In this document: piece after piece, positions 25,017-33,956 of the stretch
Position numbering within the stretch: the first letter of the stretch is position 1
Layout: each line of letters begins with the position of its first letter
Assembly (NCBI GenBank): GCA_900079695.1
Contig: LT599022.1
Span: 2,920,530 to 2,984,529 of the forward strand
Length of the DNA stretch: 64,000 bases
Reading direction: 5' to 3'
Origin: an uncultured Alphaproteobacteria bacterium
Lineage (GTDB): Bacteria > Pseudomonadota > Alphaproteobacteria > Rhodospirillales > Rhodospirillaceae
The notes under the pieces: model-generated
Told to the model about the DNA's origin: nothing
Seen by the model: only the letters and a program-made list of their open reading frames with translations
The model's database searches: none
Position numbers and translations under genes: made by a program

Positions 25017-25853
25017 TCAGCCTGCGAGCGCGAGGCAGCGTTCGAAGCCGGGGACCAGGCCGTAGGCGGCGGCCAGCAGCGCCGCGCCGAGAATCAGGCG
25101 GTAGACCGCGAACGGCGTGAAGCTGGCGTGGCGCAGCCAGCGCATCAGCAGCGCGATCGCGATCAGCGCGGTGAGGAACGACAGGCCCGCGCCGTAGATC
25201 GCCACGGTGGTGACGAGCGGCTGGTCGGCCTTGACGATGTCGAGCGCCGCGAGGGTTCCGGCGGCGAGGATCGTGGGAATCGACATCAGCATCGAGAAGC
25301 GCGCCGCCTCGCCGCGCTCGTAGCCGAGCAGGCGCGCCGCGGTCATGGTGATGCCGGAGCGGCTGGTGCCGGGAATCAGCGCGATCGCCTGGGCGAGACC
25401 GATGATCGCCGCGTCGGGGAGCTTGAGGTGCTCGATCCGCCGCACCGTCAGGCCGATGCGGTCGGCGGCGTACAGCAGAATGCCGAAGATCAGCGTCGAC
25501 CAGCCGAGCACCGCGATGCTGCGCCCGGCGGTGGCGACGTAGTCCTTCACCACGACGCCGACCAGCACCACCGGCACGGTGGCGACCAGCACCGCGAGCG
25601 CGAGCCGCCCGCCGGGGGTCTTCTTGAGCCGGAGCGCCGCCCACAGGCCGAGGGTCATCTGCCAGATGTCGCGCCAGAAGTAGAGCATCACCGCGCCGAG
25701 CGTGCCGACGTGGACCGCGATGTCCATGTCCAGTCCCTGATCGGGGAAGTGCCCGAGGCAGGGCACCAGAATCAGGTGCGCGGACGAACTGATCGGCAGG
25801 AATTCGGTGATGCCCTGGACCACCGCGAGGACGATCAGGTTGAGCCAGGTCAT
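25017..25853 (-). CDS. uppP: Undecaprenyl-diphosphatase
   Basis: The 278-residue membrane protein bears the UppP signatures EFLPISSSAHL (about residues 17-27) and PGTSRSGITMTAARLLG in the second half, with about eight membrane helices. It recycles the lipid carrier undecaprenyl diphosphate to the monophosphate for peptidoglycan and O-antigen synthesis; overproduction gives bacitracin resistance in other species. It is transcribed alone from the 304-bp region it shares with gltD. Confidence 0.95.
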   Translation of the reverse strand: MTWLNLIVLAVVQGITEFLPISSSAHLILVPCLGHFPDQGLDMDIAVHVGTLGAVMLYFWRDIWQMTLGLWAALRLKKTPGGRLALAVLVATVPVVLVGVVVKDYVATAGRSIAVLGWSTLIFGILLYAADRIGLTVRRIEHLKLPDAAIIGLAQAIALIPGTSRSGITMTAARLLGYERGEAARFSMLMSIPTILAAGTLAALDIVKADQPLVTTVAIYGAGLSFLTALIAIALLMRWLRHASFTPFAVYRLILGAALLAAAYGLVPGFERCLALAG

Positions 25854-26157
25854 GATGTTCGGAACCTCTCGGGCGGATGACGCGGGCGGGGCGGTTGCCC
25901 TCGGGAGATGTTCATATCACGCCGCCGCGAACGCCCCCAAACGGGAATTGGTAAACATGTGTGAACTATTTTCCCGAAGCCTGGCAATAGAGCCCCACGG
26001 AGCGCGAAATTTTCTGTCGAAATAGGTCAGTATATTTTCCCTAACGGCGGTTTTTGACTCGCCAGCCTCCGGAAATTCGATTATGTGTCGCTGACCACCA
26101 CCACCGCGCTCCGGATCCGACCGGGGCCTTCGGGATGCCAGGAAAGGGACCGAGAGG
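25854..26157. other. Divergent intergenic region between uppP and gltD
   Basis: No gene is visible in these 304 bases, which are clearly AT-richer than the surroundings (for example CAGTATATTTTCC near 26030). There is a 6-bp inverted repeat (CGGGAA at 25942-25947, TTCCCG at 25971-25976). A weak gltD promoter candidate exists: TTGACT at 26054-26059 and GATTAT at 26079-26084, a long 19-bp spacing. No clear NtrC or sigma-54 site was found. Confidence 0.6.
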
Positions 26158-27612
26158 ATGGCGAAGCAGAAGATGCTCCAGTTCACCAAGCTGGACCGCC
26201 GCACCCCGGACAAGCGGGCCGCCGCCGCGCGCCGGAAGGACTTCGCCGAAATCTACGGCGGGTTTGACGCCAAGGGCGCGAACGCCCAGGCGTCGCGCTG
26301 CGAGCAGTGCGGAATTCCGTTCTGCAGCATCCACTGCCCGGTTCACAACCACATCCCCGACTGGCTGATGCTCGCCGCCACCGATCGCCTGGAGGAGGCC
26401 TATGCGGTCTCCTCGGCGACCAACACCCTGCCCGAGATCTGCGGCCGCATCTGCCCGCAGGACCGGCTGTGCGAGGGGTCGTGCGTGCTCGAACAGTCGA
26501 CCCACGGCGCGGTGACGATCGGCGCGATGGAGAAGTACATCACCGACACCGCGTTCGAGAAGGGCTGGGTCAAGCCGTTCACGCCGCGGGTCGAGCGGCC
26601 GGAATCGGTCGGCATCGTCGGCGCCGGACCGGCGGGCCTCGCCGCCGCCGAGCAGCTCCGCCGCGTCGGCTACCGCGTCGACGTCTACGACCGCTACGAC
26701 CGCGCCGGCGGCCTGCTCACCTACGGCATTCCCGGCTTCAAGCTGGAGAAGGAGGTGGTGGCGCGCCGGGTCAAGGTGTTCGAGGACTCGGGCGTGGTGT
26801 TCCATCCCAACACCGACATCGGCAAGACCGTGACGATGCGCGAGCTGCGCCGCCGCCATCATGCGGTGGTGATTGCCACCGGCGTCTACAAGGCGCGCGC
26901 CCTCGACCTTCCCGGCGCGGCCCTTGCGGGCGTGATCCCGGCGCTCGAATACCTCACCTGCTCCAACCGCCTCAACCTCGGCGACACGCCGGAGGGGTTC
27001 ACGAGCGGGCGGCTCGACGCCAAGGGCAAGAAGGTGGTGGTGATCGGCGGCGGCGACACCGCGATGGACTGCCTGCGCACCGCGGTGCGTCAGGGCGCGA
27101 CCTCGGTGAAGTGCCTCTACCGCCGCGACCGCGCCAACATGCCGGGTTCGCAGCGCGAGGTCGACAACGCGATCGAGGAAGGCGCGGAGTTCGTCTGGCT
27201 CACCCAGCCGCTCGAGATCACCGGCACCGCCAAGGGCGGCGTGGCCGGGGTGCGCACGGTGCGCATGCACCTCGGCCTGCCCGACGCCTCGGGCCGCCAG
27301 AGCCCGGCGCCGGTGCCGGGGTCGGAGGCGCTGATCGAGGCCGACATGGTGATCGAGGCGCTCGGCTTCGAACCCGAGGACCTGCCGGCGATGTTCGGCG
27401 AGCCGGAGCTGGCGGTGCGCCGGTCCGGGACCCTCGAGGTCGACGCGGCGACGATGATGACCACCCTCGACGGCGTGTTCGCCGCGGGCGACATCGTGCG
27501 CGGCGCGTCGCTGGTGGTGTGGGCGGTGCGCGACGGACGGGACGTCGCCCAGCACGTTCACGCCTACATTCGTCAGGGCGCGGAAGCGTCCTCTCTGGTC
27601 AACGCGGGCTGA
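26158..27612 (+). CDS. gltD: Glutamate synthase (NADPH), small subunit
   Basis: A 484-residue flavoprotein. An N-terminal cysteine-rich region binds iron-sulfur clusters (CEQCGIPFCSIHCPVHNH at about residues 45-62 and CGRICPQDRLCEGSC further on). Then come the FAD motif GAGPAGLAAAEQLRRVGYRV (about 158-177) and an NADPH motif VIGGGDTAMDCLRTAVRQG. It delivers electrons from NADPH to GltB for the glutamine plus 2-oxoglutarate reaction. The order gltD then gltB is the reverse of E. coli. The gltB ATG is 11 bp after the stop. Confidence 0.97.
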   Translation: MAKQKMLQFTKLDRRTPDKRAAAARRKDFAEIYGGFDAKGANAQASRCEQCGIPFCSIHCPVHNHIPDWLMLAATDRLEEAYAVSSATNTLPEICGRICPQDRLCEGSCVLEQSTHGAVTIGAMEKYITDTAFEKGWVKPFTPRVERPESVGIVGAGPAGLAAAEQLRRVGYRVDVYDRYDRAGGLLTYGIPGFKLEKEVVARRVKVFEDSGVVFHPNTDIGKTVTMRELRRRHHAVVIATGVYKARALDLPGAALAGVIPALEYLTCSNRLNLGDTPEGFTSGRLDAKGKKVVVIGGGDTAMDCLRTAVRQGATSVKCLYRRDRANMPGSQREVDNAIEEGAEFVWLTQPLEITGTAKGGVAGVRTVRMHLGLPDASGRQSPAPVPGSEALIEADMVIEALGFEPEDLPAMFGEPELAVRRSGTLEVDAATMMTTLDGVFAAGDIVRGASLVVWAVRDGRDVAQHVHAYIRQGAEASSLVNAG

Positions 27613-27623
27613 GGAACGGACCG

Positions 27624-30600
27624 ATGAGCAACACCGACTGGCACACCGCCTGGAACGGCGCCGAGAGCGGCGCGGAATTCGTCGCCCGCTTCGCGGAGAG
27701 TCGCCGCCGCATGCTCGCCGCGGGCGCGGTCGATCCGATGGACGCCCACGACGCCTGCGGCGTCGGCCTCGTCGCCACCCTCGACGGCAAGCCGCGCCGT
27801 CAAGTGGTGGAGTACGCGATCAACGCGCTCAAGGCGGTGTTCCACCGCGGCGCGGTGGACGCCGACGGCAAGACCGGCGACGGCGCGGGCATCCACGTGC
27901 AGATCCCGCAGAACTTCTTCAAGGATCACGTGCGCCGCACCGGCCACGAGCCGGAGAAGGGCCGCCTCGCGATCGGCATGATCTTCCTGCCGAAGACCGA
28001 CCTCAACGCCCAGGAGGCGTGCCGCGCGATCGTCGAGAACGAGGTGCTGCAGTTCGGCTATTCGCTCTACGGCTGGCGTCAGGTGCCGGTCAACGTCTCG
28101 GTGATCGGCGAGAAGGCCAACGCCACCCGCCCCGAGATCGAGCAGATCATGATCGTCAACGCCAAGAAGCTCTCGGAAGAGGACTTCGAGCGCGACCTCT
28201 ACATCATCCGCCGCCGCATCGAGAACCAGGTGCGGCAGAACAACATTCCCGACTTCTACATCTGCTCGATGTCGTGCCGGTCGGTGATCTACAAGGGCCT
28301 GTTCCTCGCCGAGCAGCTCACGTCGTTCTATCCGGATCTCGTCGACGAGCGGTTCGTGTCGAGCTTCGCGATCTACCACCAGCGCTATTCCACCAACACC
28401 TTCCCCACGTGGCGGCTCGCGCAGCCGTTCCGCATGCTCGCCCACAACGGCGAGATCAACACCCTCGCCGGCAACGTCAACTGGATGAAGTCCTACGAGG
28501 CGCGCATGGCCGAGGAGGTAATCGGCGGCGCGATCAACGACCTGAAGCCGGTGATCCAGCCGGGCGGCTCGGATTCCGCGGCGCTCGACAACGTCTTCGA
28601 GCTGATGGTGCGCGCCGGACGCACCGCGCCGATGGTGAAGTGCCTGATGATTCCGGAATCGATCGGCCAGAACGATTCGATGCCCGCCGCCCACCGCGCG
28701 ATGTTCTGGTACTTCAACACCGTGATGACGCCGTGGGACGGCCCGGCGGCGATCGCCGCCACCGACGGTCGCTGGGTGGTGGCGTCGATGGATCGCAACG
28801 GGCTGCGGCCGATGCGCTACACCGTCACCGCCGACGGCCTGCTGATCGTCGGCTCCGAGACCGGCATGGTGCGGGTGCCCGAGGAGGTGGTGCTGGAGAA
28901 GGGCCGCGTCGGCCCCGGCCAGATGATCGCCGTCGATCTCGTCGAGGGGCGCTTCTACCACGATCGCGAGATCAAGGACCTGCTGGCCTCGAAGCAGCCG
29001 TTCACCGAGTGGGTGAAGCGCATCACCCAGATCGACGACCTGATCAAGACCGACGCCGCCGCCGCGCCCGAGCTCGAACCCGAGGAGTTGCGCCGCCGTC
29101 AGCTCGTCTACGGCCTCACCATGGAGGACATGGAGCTGATCCTCCAGCCGATGGTGGAGGACGGCAAGGAGGCGGTCGGCTCGATGGGCGACGACACGCC
29201 GCTCGCGGTGCTGTCGTCCAACTACCGCGGGCTGCACCACTTCTTCCGTCAGAACTTCTCGCAGGTGACCAATCCGCCGATCGATTCCCTGCGCGAAACC
29301 CGGGTGATGTCGCTGAAGACCCGCCTCGGCAACCTCGGCAACATCCTCGCCGAGGAGGAGAGCCAGTGCAACCTGCTGCAACTCGACAGCCCGGTGCTCT
29401 CCAACACCGAATTCGACGCGATGCGCGACTACATGGGCGACACCGCCCATGAGATCGACGTCACATTCGACCCCGACGGCGGGCCGAACGCCCTCCGCGC
29501 CGCGCTCACCCGCATCCAGCGCGAGGCGGAGGACGCGGTGCGCGGCGGCTGCGTCCACATCATCCTCAACGACAAGCGGATCTCCGAAACCCGCGCGCCG
29601 ATCCCGATGATCCTGGCGGTGGGCGCGGTGCATTCGCACCTGGTGCGCAACTCGCTGCGCACCTTCACCTCGCTCAACGTCCGTTGCGGCAAGGCGATGG
29701 ACCCGCACTACTTCGCGGTGCTGATCGGCGTCGGCGCGACCACGGTGAACGCCTACCTCACCCAGGAGGCGATCGCCGACCGCCATCGCCGCGGCCTGTT
29801 CCCCGGCCTCACCTACGAGGAGTGCATCGCCCGCTACAAAACCGCGATCGACCAGGGGCTGCTGAAGATCATGTCGAAGATGGGCATCGGCATGATCTCG
29901 TCGTATCGCGGCGGCTACAACTTCGAGGCCGTCGGCCTCTCGCGGACCCTCGTCGCCGAGTTCTTCCCCGGCATGAACTCGCGGATCTCGGGCATCGGCC
30001 TCAGCGGCTTGCAGCACCAGATGGTGGAGCAGCACAAGCGGGCCTATGCGATGGAGCATCCGTTGCTGCCGATGGGCGGCTTCTACCGCCATCGCAACGG
30101 CGGCGAGGCCCACGCCTGGGACGGCCGCCTGATCCACAAGGTTCAGGAGGCGTGCGCCCAGGACAACTACGCCCTCTACAAGGAATACGCCCAGGGCGTC
30201 TACGCGATGCCGCCGATCAACGTGCGCGACCTGCTCGAGATCAAGTCCGCCGGTCCGGTGCTGCAGCCGGAGGAGGTGGAATCCGTCACCGAAATCCGCA
30301 AGCACTTCCTCACCCCCGGCATGTCGCTGGGCGCGCTCTCGCCCGAGGCCCACGGCGCGCTCAACATCGCGATGAACCGCATCGGCGCGAAGTCGTGCTC
30401 CGGCGAGGGCGGCGAGGTGGAAGAGCGCTACCGGCCGACGCCCGAGGGCGACAACCCCAATTCGGCGATCAAGCAGGTGGCGTCCGGCCGCTTCGGCGTC
30501 ACCGCCGAATACCTCAACCAGTGCCGCGAGATCGAGATCAAGGTCGCCCAGGGCGCGAAGCCGGGCGAAGGCGGCCAGCTGCCGGGCTTCAAGGTCACCG

Positions 30601-32189
30601 AGATGATCGCGAAGCTCCGCCATTCGACCCCGGGGGTGATGCTGATCAGCCCGCCGCCGCACCACGACATCTACTCGATCGAAGATCTCGCGCAGCTGAT
30701 CTACGACCTCAAGCAGATCAATCCGCGGGCGCGGGTGTGCGTCAAGCTGGTGGCGCGCTCCGGCATCGGCACGATCGCCGCGGGCGTCGCCAAGGCGAAG
30801 GCGGACATCATCTCGATCTCGGCGAATTCGGGCGGCACCGGCGCGTCGCCGATGACCTCGATCAAGTACGCGGGCCTGCCGTGGGAGCTGGGCCTCGCCG
30901 AGGCGCATCAGATGCTGACCCTCAACCGCCTGCGCCATCGCGTGATCCTGCGCACCGACGGCGGCATCAAGACCGGCCGCGACATCGTCGTCGCGGCGAT
31001 GCTGGGGGCCGAGGAATTCGGCATCGGCACGCTGTCGCTGATCTCGATGGGCTGCATCATGGTGCGGCAGTGCCACTCCAACACCTGCCCGGTGGGCGTC
31101 TGCACCCAGGACGAGGACCTGCGCGCCAAGTTCAGGGGCACGCCGCAGCGGGTGGTCAACCTCTTCACCTTCCTCGCCGAGGAGGTGAAGGAGATTCTCG
31201 CGTCGATCGGCGTCCGGAGCCTCGCCGACGTGGTCGGCCGCTCCGACCTGCTGCATCAGGTGAGCCGCGGCGCCGCGCATCTCGACGACCTCGACCTCAA
31301 CCCGATCCTGGTGCAGCCCGACGTCGGCGGCTGGCCGAACCGCTGTACCCTGGCGGACGGCGAGCGCAACGAGGTGCCCGACACGCTCGATGCGCAGATG
31401 ATCCACGACGCCCGTCAGGCGCTCGAAGAGGGCGAGAAGATGCAGCTCTCCTACGACGTGCGCAACGTCCAGCGCGCCGTCGGCACCCGGCTCTCGCACC
31501 ATATCGTCAAGCGTTACGGCATGTTCGGTCTGCGCCCCGGCCACATCACCGTGCTGCTGCGCGGCTCGGCCGGGCAGTCGCTCGGCGCGTTCGCGGTGCA
31601 GGGGCTGAAGCTCGAGGTGCAGGGCGACGCCAACGACTACGTCGGCAAGGGCCTTTCGGGCGGCCTCATCACCATCCGGCCGTCGATCGCGAGCCGCCTC
31701 GAAAGCCACAAGAACACCATCATCGGCAACACCGTCCTCTACGGCGCGACGGCGGGCAAGCTGTTCGCCGCCGGGCAGGCGGGCGAGCGCTTCTGCGTGC
31801 GCAATTCGGGCGCCGAGGTGGTGGTGGAGGGCTGCGGCTCCAACGGCTGCGAATACATGACCGGCGGCACCGCGGTGATCCTCGGGCCGGTCGGGCACAA
31901 CTTCGCCGCGGGCATGACCGGCGGCATGGCGTTCGTGTTCGATCCGGAGAACCGCTTCGCCGAGCGGCTCAACCCCGGCTCGGTGATCTGCCAACGCATC
32001 GAGGTGCCGTTCTACGAGCAAAAGCTGAAGGCGCTGATCGAGGAGCACGTCGCCGAGACCGACTCCCGCTTCGCCCGCGAAATCCTGCTGAATTGGGAGT
32101 TTTTCGTTACCCAGTTCTGGCAGGTCGTGCCGCAGGAGATGCTCGACAAGCTCGAGGTTCCGGTGAAGCTCGCCGAAGCGGCCGAGTGA
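27624..32189 (+). CDS. gltB: Glutamate synthase (NADPH), large subunit
   Basis: This is a 1521-residue enzyme. After a 44-residue propeptide the catalytic nucleophile is cysteine 45 (AHDACGVGLVA), starting a class II glutaminase domain (to about 430). A central domain, the FMN-binding synthase domain (about 850-1240) and the C-terminal GXGXG beta-helix follow. The 3Fe-4S ligands are in CIMVRQCHSNTC (cysteines 1144, 1150, 1155). It makes two glutamates from glutamine and 2-oxoglutarate with GltD. ATG 27624 has a GAGGAACGG site; the reading frame is open far upstream but inside gltD. A strong terminator follows. Confidence 0.98.
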   Translation: MSNTDWHTAWNGAESGAEFVARFAESRRRMLAAGAVDPMDAHDACGVGLVATLDGKPRRQVVEYAINALKAVFHRGAVDADGKTGDGAGIHVQIPQNFFKDHVRRTGHEPEKGRLAIGMIFLPKTDLNAQEACRAIVENEVLQFGYSLYGWRQVPVNVSVIGEKANATRPEIEQIMIVNAKKLSEEDFERDLYIIRRRIENQVRQNNIPDFYICSMSCRSVIYKGLFLAEQLTSFYPDLVDERFVSSFAIYHQRYSTNTFPTWRLAQPFRMLAHNGEINTLAGNVNWMKSYEARMAEEVIGGAINDLKPVIQPGGSDSAALDNVFELMVRAGRTAPMVKCLMIPESIGQNDSMPAAHRAMFWYFNTVMTPWDGPAAIAATDGRWVVASMDRNGLRPMRYTVTADGLLIVGSETGMVRVPEEVVLEKGRVGPGQMIAVDLVEGRFYHDREIKDLLASKQPFTEWVKRITQIDDLIKTDAAAAPELEPEELRRRQLVYGLTMEDMELILQPMVEDGKEAVGSMGDDTPLAVLSSNYRGLHHFFRQNFSQVTNPPIDSLRETRVMSLKTRLGNLGNILAEEESQCNLLQLDSPVLSNTEFDAMRDYMGDTAHEIDVTFDPDGGPNALRAALTRIQREAEDAVRGGCVHIILNDKRISETRAPIPMILAVGAVHSHLVRNSLRTFTSLNVRCGKAMDPHYFAVLIGVGATTVNAYLTQEAIADRHRRGLFPGLTYEECIARYKTAIDQGLLKIMSKMGIGMISSYRGGYNFEAVGLSRTLVAEFFPGMNSRISGIGLSGLQHQMVEQHKRAYAMEHPLLPMGGFYRHRNGGEAHAWDGRLIHKVQEACAQDNYALYKEYAQGVYAMPPINVRDLLEIKSAGPVLQPEEVESVTEIRKHFLTPGMSLGALSPEAHGALNIAMNRIGAKSCSGEGGEVEERYRPTPEGDNPNSAIKQVASGRFGVTAEYLNQCREIEIKVAQGAKPGEGGQLPGFKVTEMIAKLRHSTPGVMLISPPPHHDIYSIEDLAQLIYDLKQINPRARVCVKLVARSGIGTIAAGVAKAKADIISISANSGGTGASPMTSIKYAGLPWELGLAEAHQMLTLNRLRHRVILRTDGGIKTGRDIVVAAMLGAEEFGIGTLSLISMGCIMVRQCHSNTCPVGVCTQDEDLRAKFRGTPQRVVNLFTFLAEEVKEILASIGVRSLADVVGRSDLLHQVSRGAAHLDDLDLNPILVQPDVGGWPNRCTLADGERNEVPDTLDAQMIHDARQALEEGEKMQLSYDVRNVQRAVGTRLSHHIVKRYGMFGLRPGHITVLLRGSAGQSLGAFAVQGLKLEVQGDANDYVGKGLSGGLITIRPSIASRLESHKNTIIGNTVLYGATAGKLFAAGQAGERFCVRNSGAEVVVEGCGSNGCEYMTGGTAVILGPVGHNFAAGMTGGMAFVFDPENRFAERLNPGSVICQRIEVPFYEQKLKALIEEHVAETDSRFAREILLNWEFFVTQFWQVVPQEMLDKLEVPVKLAEAAE

Positions 32190-32212
32190 ACCGCGAAGCC
32201 GGGAAACCCTCG

Positions 32213-32241
32213 CGCCGGATCCTTCGGGGTCCGGCGTTTTT
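32213..32241 (+). terminator. Intrinsic terminator of gltDB
   Basis: A 10-bp stem capped by a stable C(TTCG)G tetraloop (CGCCGGATCC-TTCG-GGGTCCGGCG, 32213-32236) is followed by five T. It lies 24 bases after the gltB stop. Confidence 0.9.
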
Positions 32242-32315
32242 CATGGGGGTTCCCGCCTTTGCCGAGTTGATCTAGATTGGCGGAACCGCTGCAACCCGAG
32301 TGCCCGAACGCCCCG

Positions 32316-33131
32316 ATGGCCAAGTTCTCGTCCGAGCCCAGCTTCCGCGCCACCGTCGAGGCGCTGATGAACCTCTATTTTAACGCGTTGCGCGAGAAGT
32401 TCGCCGCCGCCCCGGCGAGCGGCCTGACCCGCGCCGAGGTGGACGCGATCTACGACTACTTCAAGGACGGCAGCCCCGAGCTCGATTCCTATTACCGCAC
32501 GTTGTTCGAAACCTACGACCGCATCAAGGCGCAGTCGATGATGAACAGCATGCGCACCGACGAGTTCAACCGCCTGCTGGTGGAAAGTTTCGAGGACTAT
32601 CTCGTCGACCGCGCCGCGCCCAAGGACGGCAAGGCGCCGCCCGACCGCATCCCGCGCGAGGTGCTGCCGGCGCTGTTCCACGCCACCCGGCAGATTCTCG
32701 GCTCCGAGTTCGTCGAAACCTCCGCCAAGGCGTGCCACGACATCCGCCGCATTCTCGAACAGCGCGACGGCCCGGCGTTCTCGTGGGATACCTTCTATTC
32801 CGACCCCAAGGTCCTTCAGGTGCAACAGCGCGCGATCGCGCGCATCGTCGTCTACTTCCGCGAGGATTTCGAGGGCAAGAAGAAGTGGATCGTGAAGGCG
32901 CTCAACTACAACGCCGGAGGGTCGATCAAGGGCGGCGTCGCGAGCTCCTACCTCTTCACCGAGGGGCGGCTGAAGATTCTGCTGCTGGCGATGATCCGCC
33001 GCGTCGACGCCGGGGCGATGAACGCCGAGGCGCGCGCGGTGCTCGCGCGCAACGTCGGCGAGGAACGCATCAAGACCGTCGAGCGGGTGAAGATGGACGT
33101 CAAGATCCTCGACGACAAGCGGCTGTTCTAG
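32316..33131 (+). CDS. Conserved-looking protein of unknown function
   Basis: I do not recognise this 271-residue soluble protein. It is hydrophilic, rich in charged residues, without signal peptide or membrane segment, and looks mostly helical. Visible stretches include ALMNLYFNALREKFAAAP near the start, FSWDTFYSDPKVLQVQQRA in the middle and EERIKTVERVKMDVKILDD at the end. The codon pattern matches its neighbours, so it is a real gene. ATG 32316 (MAKFSSEPSFRATVE) is preferred; a TTG at 32277 would add 13 residues. It lies behind the gltB terminator and 40 bp ahead of a GST gene, perhaps in one unit. Confidence 0.75.
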   Translation: MAKFSSEPSFRATVEALMNLYFNALREKFAAAPASGLTRAEVDAIYDYFKDGSPELDSYYRTLFETYDRIKAQSMMNSMRTDEFNRLLVESFEDYLVDRAAPKDGKAPPDRIPREVLPALFHATRQILGSEFVETSAKACHDIRRILEQRDGPAFSWDTFYSDPKVLQVQQRAIARIVVYFREDFEGKKKWIVKALNYNAGGSIKGGVASSYLFTEGRLKILLLAMIRRVDAGAMNAEARAVLARNVGEERIKTVERVKMDVKILDDKRLF

Positions 33132-33171
33132 TGGCACTCATGGCTCTTCCCCGGCGGCGATCGGACCCGGA

Positions 33172-33837
33172 ATGATCGTTCTCGTGCATCATCTGCTGTG
33201 CGCGGCGTCGCGTACCGTCCGCCTGCAACTCGGCGAGAAGGGCGTCGGCTTCGAGCTGCGCGCCGAGCGCCCGTGGGAGCGCCGCGCCGATTTCCTCCGC
33301 CTCAACCCGGCGGGCGACCTGCCGGTTCTGGTGGAGGACGAGGGCGCGGTGGCGGGCGCGATGGCCACCATCGAATACGTGGAGGAAACCCACGCCGAGC
33401 CGCCGCTGATCGGCCGCGACCCGCGCCAGAAGGCCGAGGTGCGCCGCCTGCTCAACTGGTTTCTGGTGAAGTTCGAGCGCGAGGTGACGGCGCCGATCGT
33501 CGGCGAGAAGCTCGGCAAGCGCGTCGCCAATTCCGGCTCGCCGGATTCCCGCGCGGTGTCCGCCGGGCGGCAGAACATCCACATGCATCTCGATTACGTC
33601 GCCTGGTTGATGGAGCGTCGCCGCTGGCTGGCGGGGGAGCAGATGACGCTCGCCGACATCGCCGCCGCGGCCCAGCTTTCGGTGGTCGACTACGCGGGCG
33701 AAGTGCCGTGGGCGAAGCACCCGGAGGCGAAGGATTGGTATGCGCGATTGAAATCCCGCCCGACGTTTCGCCCGTTGCTTGCCGAGCGGCTGCCCGGCAT
33801 TCCCCCGCCCAAGCATTACGCCGATCTCGATTTCTGA
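33172..33837 (+). CDS. Glutathione S-transferase family protein
   Basis: A 221-residue protein with an N-terminal thioredoxin-like half (MIVLVHHLLCAASRTVRLQLGEKG, with the cis-proline segment LNPAGDLPVLVEDEG) and a helical C-terminal half (LNWFLVKFEREV through AGEQMTLADIAAAAQLSVVDY, which includes the GST folding motif). The CAASR segment near residue 11 suggests a Ser/Cys-type active site. The substrate cannot be inferred. The next gene begins 119 bp downstream. Confidence 0.88.
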   Translation: MIVLVHHLLCAASRTVRLQLGEKGVGFELRAERPWERRADFLRLNPAGDLPVLVEDEGAVAGAMATIEYVEETHAEPPLIGRDPRQKAEVRRLLNWFLVKFEREVTAPIVGEKLGKRVANSGSPDSRAVSAGRQNIHMHLDYVAWLMERRRWLAGEQMTLADIAAAAQLSVVDYAGEVPWAKHPEAKDWYARLKSRPTFRPLLAERLPGIPPPKHYADLDF

Positions 33838-33956
33838 ATACCTGTAGAAAAATTCGGGTCGCCGTCTTCAATCGGCGGGCCGCGCGCCTATTCTCATAGT
33901 CAACGGCGCGCGCTCGGTGCGCCGAGATAATTTACGATTCCCGGGAGGAGATGCAG

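Noticed and set aside
31051-31104. Cysteine cluster in GltB as a zinc finger
   Set aside because: The C-x5-C-x4-C spacing is that of the 3Fe-4S site in glutamate synthase.
27573-32048. Very long open frame (about 1490 codons) on the strand opposite gltB
   Set aside because: Long antisense frames are expected in such GC-rich coding DNA. Its composition is arginine/histidine-rich and without motifs, while the plus-strand product is a complete GltB.
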